Source: Bacteroidota bacterium (GTDB lineage Bacteria; Bacteroidota; Bacteroidia; 2-12-FULL-35-15). From it: 41,484 bases of DNA. The notes under the pieces are model-generated. The model ran no database searches, was not told the origin of the DNA, and worked only from the letters and a program-made list of their open reading frames with translations. Position 1 is the first letter of the stretch. The number at the start of each line of letters is the position of its first letter. The DNA lies in contig JAJTCJ010000013.1 in the NCBI GenBank assembly GCA_021323165.1, positions 1 to 41,484 on the forward strand, read 5' to 3'. Both the position numbers and the translations under genes were made by a program. Of the stretch, positions 28,313-35,264 are shown in pieces.

Positions 28313-28595
28313 CATGAAGTGCTGAGCCCTGCCATTCTAAAGTTTTCGGAGTATTCGAAACTCTAAAGCAGATTATTTTATTGAAAAATCATATAAAGCG
28401 CTGAAATTCAATGATTTATTTTAATCAAAAAAATGTTTTCATTCGGAATTCAACAATACAAACCGAAATTGAATTATTCATTTTCTTCTTTCTTTTCAAG
28501 TACATAACATCTTTTAAATAATTCTTAGATTATTATTAAGTATCTTGTTGAATAAAATAAAAATGAATTAATATCGGATTATTAATCAGTTGTTC

Positions 28596-29645
28596 ATGGA
28601 CGATAACAAACCACAACGCGTCCGCAGGGAGCGATACAAAGGCACTCATCCTAAAAATTTCAAAGAGAAATATAAAGAGCTCCAGCCGGAAGTATATTCA
28701 GAAGATATTGAAAAAGTAAAGCAGCAAGGACGTACACCGGCAGGAATGCACCGTTCTATTTGCGTGAATGAGATCATGGAGTTTCTTTCAATTAAACCCG
28801 GACAAAAAGGATTGGATGCAACATTAGGTTATGGTGGCCATAGCCTTGAAATGCTGAAGCTTTTGGGGCCCGGTGGACATTTATATGCAGTTGATATCGA
28901 TCCTTTGGAGCTTCCTAAAACAAAAGAACGCTTGGCCGCGTTAGGTTTCGGAGAGGAGGTGCTAACGATAAGGAAAATGAATTTCTCAGGGATCGATCTT
29001 ATTGCAGCTGAATCCGGACCATTCAATTTCGTACTGGCAGATCTTGGCGTTTCTTCTATGCAGATAGATAACCCCGAAAGAGGATTTTCGTTTAAGATAG
29101 CGGGTCCGCTTGACCTAAGACTAAATCCTAAAAGCGGCAAGCCGGCTTCAGCCTTATTAAAAACAATATCCCGTGATAAATTACAGGAATTGTTGATTGA
29201 GAATTCCGATGAACCTTACGCTGCACAAATTACAAAGGCGATAATATCGAGAACAGAAAAAGGAATTGCCATAGATACAACAACACACTTAAAAGAAATA
29301 ATCAAAGAAGCATTATTCTTTCTTCCCGCTGCAACTCGTGATGAGTTGATCAAAAAATCGTGTCAGCGCTGTTTTCAGGCATTGAGAATAGAAGTGAATA
29401 ATGAGTTTGGAGTGCTGGATAAATTTCTTGAAAAACTTCCTTCGTGTTTAACAGAGGGTGGAAGAGTGGCTATTCTTTCGTTTCATTCTGGAGAAGACAG
29501 AAGGGTGAAGAAGTCATTTCAAAGTCTGTTTCGTGAAGGTATTTACAGTAAGGTATCACCTGAGGCGATCCGTCCATCAGCGAAGGAATGTAATACTAAC
29601 CCAAGAGCAAAGTCAGCAAAGCTGAGATGGGCGGTTAAGAAGTAA
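28596..29645 (+). CDS. Divergent RsmH-type 16S rRNA (cytosine-N4) methyltransferase
   Basis: The product is 349 aa from the ATG (a TTG two codons earlier is possible). Family motifs: substrate/SAM entry MHRSICVNEIMEFL (H52), motif I LDATLGYGGHS (73-83), AVDIDP, ADLGVSSMQID, RGFSF, then DLRLNP where canonical RsmH has DMRM, a DEPYAAQITKAI segment, RCFQALRIEVN in place of TFQALRIxVN, and ILSFHSGEDRRVKK in place of SFHSLEDRxVK. RsmH methylates N4 of C1402 in 16S rRNA. Oddities: about 45 extra basic N-terminal residues, several changed hallmark residues, and no mraZ, ftsL or mur genes around it. It may be the paralogue of a canonical RsmH elsewhere. A strong terminator follows. Confidence 0.85.
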   Translation: MDDNKPQRVRRERYKGTHPKNFKEKYKELQPEVYSEDIEKVKQQGRTPAGMHRSICVNEIMEFLSIKPGQKGLDATLGYGGHSLEMLKLLGPGGHLYAVDIDPLELPKTKERLAALGFGEEVLTIRKMNFSGIDLIAAESGPFNFVLADLGVSSMQIDNPERGFSFKIAGPLDLRLNPKSGKPASALLKTISRDKLQELLIENSDEPYAAQITKAIISRTEKGIAIDTTTHLKEIIKEALFFLPAATRDELIKKSCQRCFQALRIEVNNEFGVLDKFLEKLPSCLTEGGRVAILSFHSGEDRRVKKSFQSLFREGIYSKVSPEAIRPSAKECNTNPRAKSAKLRWAVKK

Positions 29646-29677
29646 ATATGTTAGAAGAACGAAATGAAAAATCCATA

Positions 29678-29716
29678 AATAAGAACCACACCAATTTAGG
29701 TGTGGTTCTTATTTTT
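29678..29716 (+). terminator. Strong Rho-independent terminator after the RsmH-like gene
   Basis: The 15-bp perfect stem AATAAGAACCACACC (29678-29692) / GGTGTGGTTCTTATT (29699-29713) has loop AATTTA and a following T run. Confidence 0.92.
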
Positions 29717-29802
29717 TGCTATTTCCGTGGACCAAAATTTAATCATGAAAAAGTGATGTGTTGGTTGGTCTATGATTATCGATTGAAAAAAAAGTAAAAA
29801 CA

Positions 29803-29832
29803 TTTTCTGTCAGGCATGTTAATTTATATTTA
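29803..29832 (+). promoter_or_regulatory. Candidate promoter of the seven-repeat secreted protein
   Basis: TTTT (29803-29806), 18 bp, then TATATTTA (29825-29832, 7/8 to TAnnTTTG). Layout and sequence are the same as before the M1 peptidase gene. Confidence 0.3.
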
Positions 29833-29870
29833 TTGAGCGATAGAATATTAATTTACCTCTGAATCACTCC

Positions 29871-31613
29871 ATGAAGAAAATTATATTATTAATAATCATG
29901 TTTTTCTTTGTTCGTTTTTGGGTAAATGCGCAAACGGCAGATTTCTTATGGGCGAAAAGAATTGGAGGTTCTTATTATGATGTTGGAAATTCTATTACGG
30001 TTGATGTAGTTGGCAACGTTTACACAACCGGTCTATTTCAAGGTACCGTTGATTTTGATCCAAATGAAGGTGTCTATAATTTAACAGCTTCAGGTCAAGA
30101 TGGTTTTGTAAGTAAATTTAATTCTTCTGGTGATTTCCAGTGGGCAAAAAGAATATGCGGTAATTTTGGATTTGGACAAGCTATTGTCATCGATGGTTCA
30201 GGAAATGTGTGTTTAACAGGTGGGTTCCTTGACACAGCCGATTTTGACCCTGGCCTTGGAGTAAATAACCTTATCTCCTCAGGAGTAGAAGATATTTATA
30301 TATCTAAACTTGATTCTTTAGGAAATCTTTTGTGGGCCAAAAGAATTGGTAGTACAAGCACAGAAAAGTCATATTCCATTGCATCCGATGCTGAAGGAAA
30401 TATTTATACAACAGGGTATTTCTCCAGTCCTGTTGATTTCGATCCAGGACCAGGTGTTTATGCTCTTACACCAGGTAATTCGAATGCATTTATATGTAAA
30501 CTTGATAACTCAGGAGCATTTGTTTGGGCAAAAAGTATAGGTGGTTCTACTAGTTGGAATTCTGGGCAATCAGTTGCTGTTGACGCAATAGGAAATGTTT
30601 ATACCACAGGTTTTTTTGAGTACACAACAGATTTTGATCCAGGACCAGGAGTTTACAATCTTACTTCTGAAGCATGGGACTTTGATATTTTTTTGAGTAA
30701 GCTTGATTCCTCAGGTAATTTTATCTGGGCAAAAAAAATGGGTGGGACAGGCATTGATTATGGCCTGGGCATCGCTGTTGATTCTGATGCTAATATTTAT
30801 ACAACAGGTTTTTTTCAAGGAACCGCAGACTTTGATCCGGGTAATGATGTACATAATCTTGTATCTCCAGGACCTTCTGGCTCATCCGATGTTTTCATAA
30901 GCAAGTTGAATAGTTCTGGAGATTTCGTTTGGGCAAAAAGTTTAGGAGGAATAACAGGTGGAGGGATGGGATTATCCATTACAGTTGATGTCGCCAAGAA
31001 TGTTTATACTGCCGGTTTTTTTGGTGGTATCGTTGATTTTGACCCGGGAGTTAGTGTTACCAATTTGTCATCCACAGGCCGTGATATTTTTATAAGTAAA
31101 CTTTATGATTCTGGTGATTTTGCTTGGGCAAAAAACATGGGTGGAGGATCAGGTCAGAATAATGGTTATTCAGTCGCTGTTGATATAAACTTCAATGTCT
31201 ATGCGATTGGTTGTTTTTATGACACAGTTGATTTTGATCCTGGAATAGACTCATTTAATCTTATATCAGCGGGATTGGGAACTCCCGATGTTTTTGTAAT
31301 GAAATTAGGAAATCAGGTATCGTCTGGAATTCCAGAAGAAGCAAATTTTAATGATTCACCAAATATTTTTACACCTAACAATGATGGAATAAATGACTTA
31401 TTTATCATAAATAATTTAACTCAAGGGAGTATAGTTAAAATTTATAATCGTTGGGGTATTGAAGTTATAAGTACAAACTCTGAAGTGATAAGTAACTCCG
31501 GATGGGATGGGAGAACTATTACTGGTGTTGAATGTGTAAGTGGTGTTTATTTTTACACTGTAAATTTACAAAATGATAAAATAATGACTGGATTTGTGCA
31601 ATTATTCCGATAA
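29871..31613 (+). CDS. Secreted seven-repeat (SBBP-like) protein with T9SS C-terminal domain
   Basis: The product is 580 aa. Signal peptide MKKIILLIIMFFFVRFWVNA is cut before QTADF. Seven repeats of 60-70 residues follow: each has F-x-WAK-(R/S/K/N)-x-GG, a G-x-S-I/V-A/T-V-D strand, N-V/I-Y-T-T-G-F/Y-F, DFDPG and F-I/V-S-K-L. This is the SBBP-type beta-propeller repeat, and seven copies would close one propeller. The DFDPG loops are candidate Ca2+ sites (inference). Residues about 490-580 are a type-B T9SS sorting domain (PNIFTPNNDGINDLFII, VKIYNRWG, GWDGRT, GVYFYTV, TGFVQLFR). It should be secreted and surface-bound. A monocistronic unit is likely: candidate promoter upstream, hairpin downstream. 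Confidence 0.9.
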   Translation: MKKIILLIIMFFFVRFWVNAQTADFLWAKRIGGSYYDVGNSITVDVVGNVYTTGLFQGTVDFDPNEGVYNLTASGQDGFVSKFNSSGDFQWAKRICGNFGFGQAIVIDGSGNVCLTGGFLDTADFDPGLGVNNLISSGVEDIYISKLDSLGNLLWAKRIGSTSTEKSYSIASDAEGNIYTTGYFSSPVDFDPGPGVYALTPGNSNAFICKLDNSGAFVWAKSIGGSTSWNSGQSVAVDAIGNVYTTGFFEYTTDFDPGPGVYNLTSEAWDFDIFLSKLDSSGNFIWAKKMGGTGIDYGLGIAVDSDANIYTTGFFQGTADFDPGNDVHNLVSPGPSGSSDVFISKLNSSGDFVWAKSLGGITGGGMGLSITVDVAKNVYTAGFFGGIVDFDPGVSVTNLSSTGRDIFISKLYDSGDFAWAKNMGGGSGQNNGYSVAVDINFNVYAIGCFYDTVDFDPGIDSFNLISAGLGTPDVFVMKLGNQVSSGIPEEANFNDSPNIFTPNNDGINDLFIINNLTQGSIVKIYNRWGIEVISTNSEVISNSGWDGRTITGVECVSGVYFYTVNLQNDKIMTGFVQLFR

Positions 31614-31644
31614 TAAATTTCTATTCTAAAAAAGTTCATAAATA

Positions 31645-31674
31645 AAAAAAACACACCTATCGGTGTGGTTTTCA
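31645..31674 (+). terminator. Hairpin terminator after the seven-repeat protein gene
   Basis: AACACACC (31650-31657) pairs with GGTGTGGTT (31661-31669) around TATC with one bulge, followed by a T-rich tail. The arms resemble those of the terminator at 29678. Confidence 0.65.
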
Positions 31675-31681
31675 TTTCTCT

Positions 31682-31698
31682 GTGATCCCGCTGGGATT
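31682..31698 (-). repeat. Displaced copy of the tRNA-Lys 3' end (17 bp)
   Basis: GTGATCCCGCTGGGATT is identical to 31860-31876, which is the 3' acceptor strand, discriminator and part of the T arm of tRNA-Lys plus one flanking base. It has the same orientation, starts 178 bp away on the 3' side of the tRNA, and no tRNA body is attached. It looks like an old attachment-site duplication or the remnant of a tandem tRNA. Between the two copies there is an imperfect hairpin (about 31776-31811) and the tRNA terminator, with no gene. Confidence 0.7.
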
Positions 31699-31811
31699 AT
31701 TTTATGATCCCAAAATACTCAAAATTGCAATAAGAAACCTCTTCCGCTATCGCGTCAGTGTTTTTTTTGTTTTCATACGTTTACGAAAGCGAAAGAGCTT
31801 TCGACACGTAT

Positions 31812-31856
31812 AAAAACAAGAAACCTCTCCTTAAAAAAAGGAGAGGTTTCTTGTTA
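31812..31856 (-). terminator. Terminator of the tRNA-Lys gene
   Basis: The 18-bp perfect stem AACAAGAAACCTCTCCTT (31815-31832) / AAGGAGAGGTTTCTTGTT (31838-31855) has an A5 loop. On the minus strand it ends in a T run. It begins 5 bp after the 3' end of the tRNA. Confidence 0.88.
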
Positions 31857-31860
31857 CTCG

Positions 31861-31933
31861 TGATCCCGCTGGGATTCGAACCCAGGACCCCTACATTAAA
31901 AGTGTAATGCTCTACCAGCTGAGCTACGGAATC
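31861..31933 (-). tRNA. tRNA-Lys (anticodon TTT)
   Basis: The 73-nt minus-strand cloverleaf has a 7-bp acceptor stem GATTCCG / CGGGATC with one G-T pair, discriminator A, D arm GCTCAGCTGGTAGAGC, anticodon loop CTTTTAA giving anticodon TTT, variable loop AGGGGTC region and T arm with GTTCGAATC. CCA is not encoded. A strong terminator follows its 3' end. Confidence 0.97.
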
Positions 31934-32071
31934 TTCAAGATTTATTTAAACCTAGTTTTATTGAACTTTCGAGCCTTGCAATAATTAATCTGCTCTACTA
32001 AATAACCTATCTGTGATTATTAGGTATATGTCGTAAAATTTACTATAATTGTGTATAAGTCATGACACAAT

Positions 32072-32465
32072 TTGGTATTCAATCCTGAAATAAAACCTTG
32101 TATCGGCCTCTCCAACCTGCCATTCGGAGCAGCAATGTCGGCTGTGGAAAAGATTCTCGGGAAACCCGAAGAAACGGAGATCCTCGATGATATGGAAGAT
32201 TGTCATTCTACCGTATGGCATTACTGGGAACAAGGATTTTCCCTTTTCTTTGATGAGAATAATCAGCAACTTTTTGGTTGTGTTCATTGATCTGTTTAAA
32301 AGTCAGAACTATACTCTGTATGAAACAGAAGTTCATGAATGGGGTGAAAAACGATTGAGCTTTGATGATGCCAATATTGACTTTTATTTTGAACGCGATA
32401 AATTAACATCAATAAATTACGGTAAGCCACTGAATGATCAACCAATACTAATTCTTCCAAACTGA
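32072..32465 (+). pseudogene. Small conserved hypothetical gene, frameshifted
   Basis: Two frames overlap and together give one protein-like sequence of about 130 aa. The first (from TTG at 32072) encodes IGLSNLPFGAAMSAVEKILG, WHYWEQGFSLFFDENNQ and LFGCV, then hits a stop at 32288-32290. The second frame carries on with IDLFKSQNYTLYE, EVHEWGEKRLSFDD and IDFYFERDKLTSINYG. The total span of 394 nt is one base too long, so a single extra base, most simply a T in CTTTTTGG near 32279, restores the frame. The pattern (LxFGMxxxEV..LG.P, then W.Y...G.SL.FDE, then LSFxD...FxFE..KLTSI.WG) is that of a small bacterial family without known function. Its stop overlaps the shikimate kinase start (TGATG), indicating coupling. 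The true initiation codon is uncertain: the nearby ATG at 32062 is in another frame. Confidence 0.65.
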
Positions 32466-32971
32466 TGAAAATATTTCTGACAGGTTACATGGGCAGCGGT
32501 AAATCTACTGCCGGTAAAAAATTAGCAGTTAAGCTTGATTTTGAATTTATTGATCTGGATAAATTTATTGAAAGCGAGTGCGGACAAACCATCAGCGAGA
32601 TCTTTGCTGAAAAAGGAGAGAATGAATTCAGGGCTCTTGAACACAATGCCTTGAAAAAATTACTTTCCAAAGATAATAATATAGTAATTGCCTGTGGAGG
32701 CGGAACTCCTTGCTATTACGGCAATATGGAACTTATGAATAATAACGGAATTACCATCTATCTGAAGATGAGTGCTGCCGGTCTCGCGAGCAGATTGTTA
32801 AAAGCAAAATCCCCTCGTCCGCTCATTGAAAATAAAACAGAAGAACAGCTTCAGTCATACATTACCGAACAGCTTGAAAAACGGGAAGATGTTTATCATC
32901 AGGCCCAATATACAGTTAAAGGTAAAAATCTAAACGTTGATGAACTGGTTGATTTTGTGAGTGCTATATAA
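32465..32971 (+). CDS. aroK: Shikimate kinase
   Basis: This 168-aa cytoplasmic enzyme phosphorylates the 3-OH of shikimate with ATP in the chorismate pathway. Visible: Walker A GYMGSGKST (7-15), shikimate-binding FIDLD (D30, D32) and R56 in EFRALEH, the GGG loop at 78-80 (ACGGGTP), the lid SPRPLI with R118, and R140 in LEKREDVYH. Length is typical for AroK/AroL. No other aro gene is in the window. Its ATG overlaps the stop of the preceding frameshifted small gene by one base. A 184-bp spacer follows before the 7TMR phosphatase gene. Confidence 0.95.
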   Translation: MKIFLTGYMGSGKSTAGKKLAVKLDFEFIDLDKFIESECGQTISEIFAEKGENEFRALEHNALKKLLSKDNNIVIACGGGTPCYYGNMELMNNNGITIYLKMSAAGLASRLLKAKSPRPLIENKTEEQLQSYITEQLEKREDVYHQAQYTVKGKNLNVDELVDFVSAI

Positions 32972-33155
32972 GTTATAACTCCTCCATTTATTTTCTGACA
33001 ATCCTTCTTTCTCAGGAAGGTAAATAATTAATTGCCTCAACTTTCCTTGTGATTTTCATGCACTATAAGAAATCCGAAACTAATTCAAGTGAGAAGATGG
33101 TATTGCATATTATTTTCCTATTTTAGTTGCCACACAACATTTTAACCTACTCCCT

Positions 33156-34286
33156 ATGCTACAAAGATTTTTTATTTATTGCTGCATGGCAATTAGTTTT
33201 AATTTGTCTGCCCAAGCACAAATTACACTGGATGAAAACTCAGAGGAGCTTAAAATTCAAAATGTATCATATTTATGTGACAGCTTAGATAATATTGGAT
33301 TAGAACAGATTCAGGGTTTATCCCCGGATAAATATTCAATTCAGTCACCTGCACAATCAGGATTTAAAGAAACCTGTTTCAATTATTGGATAAGATTTGA
33401 TCTTGTAAATACATCTGAAAGAAATTTAGAATGGCTGATCGACTTTGATAAATGGTTGTATGTGAATCTTTACATCAGCGATAGCAACAGTACACTTTAT
33501 AAATCAACCGGGCATCTTATACCTTTTGAAAAAAGGGATCATGGAGTTGCAAACAGAAATCTTATCGCAATCTCACTTAAGGGGAATCAATCATTTACCT
33601 GTTACGCCAAACTGAAAACAAATTCCAATTACACATCTCAGCCTGTTAATCTTGATTTTTCAATCTATTCAAAAGATCATTTCTTTAGAGTTGAACAGAT
33701 CAAAAAAAGCTTGATAAGTTTTTTCATTGGGATCTATCTGGTAATGTTTCTGTATAATCTGTTTGTATACATATCAACGAGGGACCGCAACTATTTGTAT
33801 TACCTGGGCCTGATGTTGGTCCTGTTTCTTGCAGTCCCGCACAATTTTGGTTATGCCATTGAAATATTCCCTGAGACTGATTATTATCTTTATTACACGA
33901 AGATTGATCTTATACTTTCTACAATTTTCGGTTTTCTTATCCTGCTTTTCACACGGAGCTTTTTAAATGTTAAGGAGAGTTTTCCTTTACTGAATAAGAT
34001 GTTCAATATTGTAATGGTTTTATTGGTACTGGTTATAATACCTGCATTTTTGGGTGAAGGATTTCTCGCGTACAACCTTTCTTCACTTAATCGGACTTGT
34101 AACTCTTGGACTGGTATTAACTGCTGCCATAAAAAGCTATCGAAGAAAACATCCTTCTGCGGGATACTTTTTACTTGCTTACAGTTCATTTATTATAGGT
34201 GTTGCTATATTGCTTCTAAAGGAGATGGGGGTGCTGCCAGTAAATATATACACGGAATTCAGTATGCAGTTCGGGTCATCAGTTGA
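33156..34286 (+). CDS. 7TMR-DISM receptor half of a frameshifted SpoIIE phosphatase
   Basis: This is the 5' part of a gene that continues in the 34054-35244 frame. Signal peptide (about 1-22, ending SAQA); residues about 25-175 form a 7TMR-DISM extracellular sensory domain (NYWIRFDLVNTSERNLEWLI and WLYVNLYISDS, with landmarks IRFDLVN and VNLYISD); from about 185 the seven-helix 7TM-DISM module starts (SFFIGIYLVMFLYNLFVYI, YLYYLGLMLVLFL). The sequence is convincing through GEGFLAYNL at about residue 308. After that this frame turns into a Cys/Lys/Ser-rich nonsense tail, while the other frame carries the remaining helices. Read with one base removed near 34070-34090, the full gene would be 695 aa. 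Confidence 0.75.
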   Translation: MLQRFFIYCCMAISFNLSAQAQITLDENSEELKIQNVSYLCDSLDNIGLEQIQGLSPDKYSIQSPAQSGFKETCFNYWIRFDLVNTSERNLEWLIDFDKWLYVNLYISDSNSTLYKSTGHLIPFEKRDHGVANRNLIAISLKGNQSFTCYAKLKTNSNYTSQPVNLDFSIYSKDHFFRVEQIKKSLISFFIGIYLVMFLYNLFVYISTRDRNYLYYLGLMLVLFLAVPHNFGYAIEIFPETDYYLYYTKIDLILSTIFGFLILLFTRSFLNVKESFPLLNKMFNIVMVLLVLVIIPAFLGEGFLAYNLSSLNRTCNSWTGINCCHKKLSKKTSFCGILFTCLQFIYYRCCYIASKGDGGAASKYIHGIQYAVRVIS

Positions 34287-35244
34287 AGCAGTATTATTCT
34301 CTTTTGCATTGGCAAATCGGATCAATATTCTTAAGAAAGAAAACATTCAGAACCAGACAGAAATAATTCGTCATCTGAAAGAAAATGAATTATTACAGAC
34401 GAAAGTGACGAGAGAGCTCGAAAATAAAGTGGAAGAACGAACTACCGAGATCAATTTTCAAAAGAAGATCATTGAACAGCGCAACAGGGATATTGTAGAG
34501 AGTATCAGATATGCTAAAAGAATACAAGAGGCTATACTTCCTGAAAAGCAGGAGCTTCTGAGCTTTTTCCCTCAATCGTTTATTTTTTACGAGCCGAAGG
34601 ATATTGTCAGCGGAGACTTTTATTGGACACTGAACAGAAACGATCATGTTTTTTATGCTATCGCGGATTGTACAGGCCACGGTGTACCCGGAGGTTTTAT
34701 GAGTATGCTGGCGATCTCACTAATGAATGAGATCGTAATAGAAAAAGGAATGGATGAACCAGGAGATATTTTAAATATGTTAAGGGTCAAGATCATTCTT
34801 GCATTAAAACAAACGGGTGCTTCTGGTGAAAACAAAGACGGTATGGATATGATCTTCTGTCGTTTTAATAAAAAAGAAAATACACTTACTTATGCAGCGG
34901 CAAATAATCCTTTATGGATCGTAAGAAACAAGGAGATGCTTGTTTTTCCTGCTGATAAGCAGCCAGTGGGTGTTAATATGTTGGAAGATGTGATAAGTTT
35001 TAATCAGCATACGATACCGCTGCAAAAGAATGATATTATCTATGCGATCACTGACGGTTATGCTGATCAGTTCGGTGGGCCTAAAGGAAAAAAATTCAGT
35101 CATAAAAAGCTTAAAGAACTGCTTTTAAGCATTTCTGATAAAGACATGAATAAACAACATGAAATTTTAGCTGCCACACTGAAAGAGTGGAAGGGCAATC
35201 TGGAGCAAGTGGATGACATTTCAGTTGCGGGTATCAGAATTTAA
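34054..35244 (+). CDS. SpoIIE/PP2C phosphatase half of the frameshifted 7TMR-DISM receptor
   Basis: This is the 3' part of the same gene as the preceding entry. As an independent frame it would start at a GTG at 34054, but genuine homology begins only around HLIGLVTLGLVL, the last 7TM-DISM helices (SAGYFLLAYSSFIIGVAILL, then SVEAVLFSFALANRI). A coiled coil and the helix ESIRYAKRIQEAILP follow, then the PP2C-SpoIIE domain: VSGDFYW, ADCTGHGVPGGFMSM, DGMDMIFCR, AITDGYADQFGG and the end EQVDDISVAGIRI. All metal-binding Asp residues are kept, so the phosphatase part has not visibly decayed. It is a paralogue of the three TPR-type phosphatases at 14.8-21.1 kb. The VioB-like gene starts 20 bp after its stop. 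Confidence 0.8.
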   Translation: MKDFSRTTFLHLIGLVTLGLVLTAAIKSYRRKHPSAGYFLLAYSSFIIGVAILLLKEMGVLPVNIYTEFSMQFGSSVEAVLFSFALANRINILKKENIQNQTEIIRHLKENELLQTKVTRELENKVEERTTEINFQKKIIEQRNRDIVESIRYAKRIQEAILPEKQELLSFFPQSFIFYEPKDIVSGDFYWTLNRNDHVFYAIADCTGHGVPGGFMSMLAISLMNEIVIEKGMDEPGDILNMLRVKIILALKQTGASGENKDGMDMIFCRFNKKENTLTYAAANNPLWIVRNKEMLVFPADKQPVGVNMLEDVISFNQHTIPLQKNDIIYAITDGYADQFGGPKGKKFSHKKLKELLLSISDKDMNKQHEILAATLKEWKGNLEQVDDISVAGIRI

Positions 35245-35264
35245 ATTAATCACATCAATAATAT

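Noticed and set aside
34070-34090. Programmed +1 frameshift (CTT-T) in the 7TMR phosphatase gene
   Set aside because: No stop codon or rare codon follows the possible slip site, no stimulatory element is visible, and a similar one-base break occurs nearby in an unrelated gene. An indel is simpler.
33893-34189. Minus-strand 98-codon frame opposite the 7TMR gene
   Set aside because: It is complementary to membrane-helix coding sequence and has no recognisable domain or independent signals.
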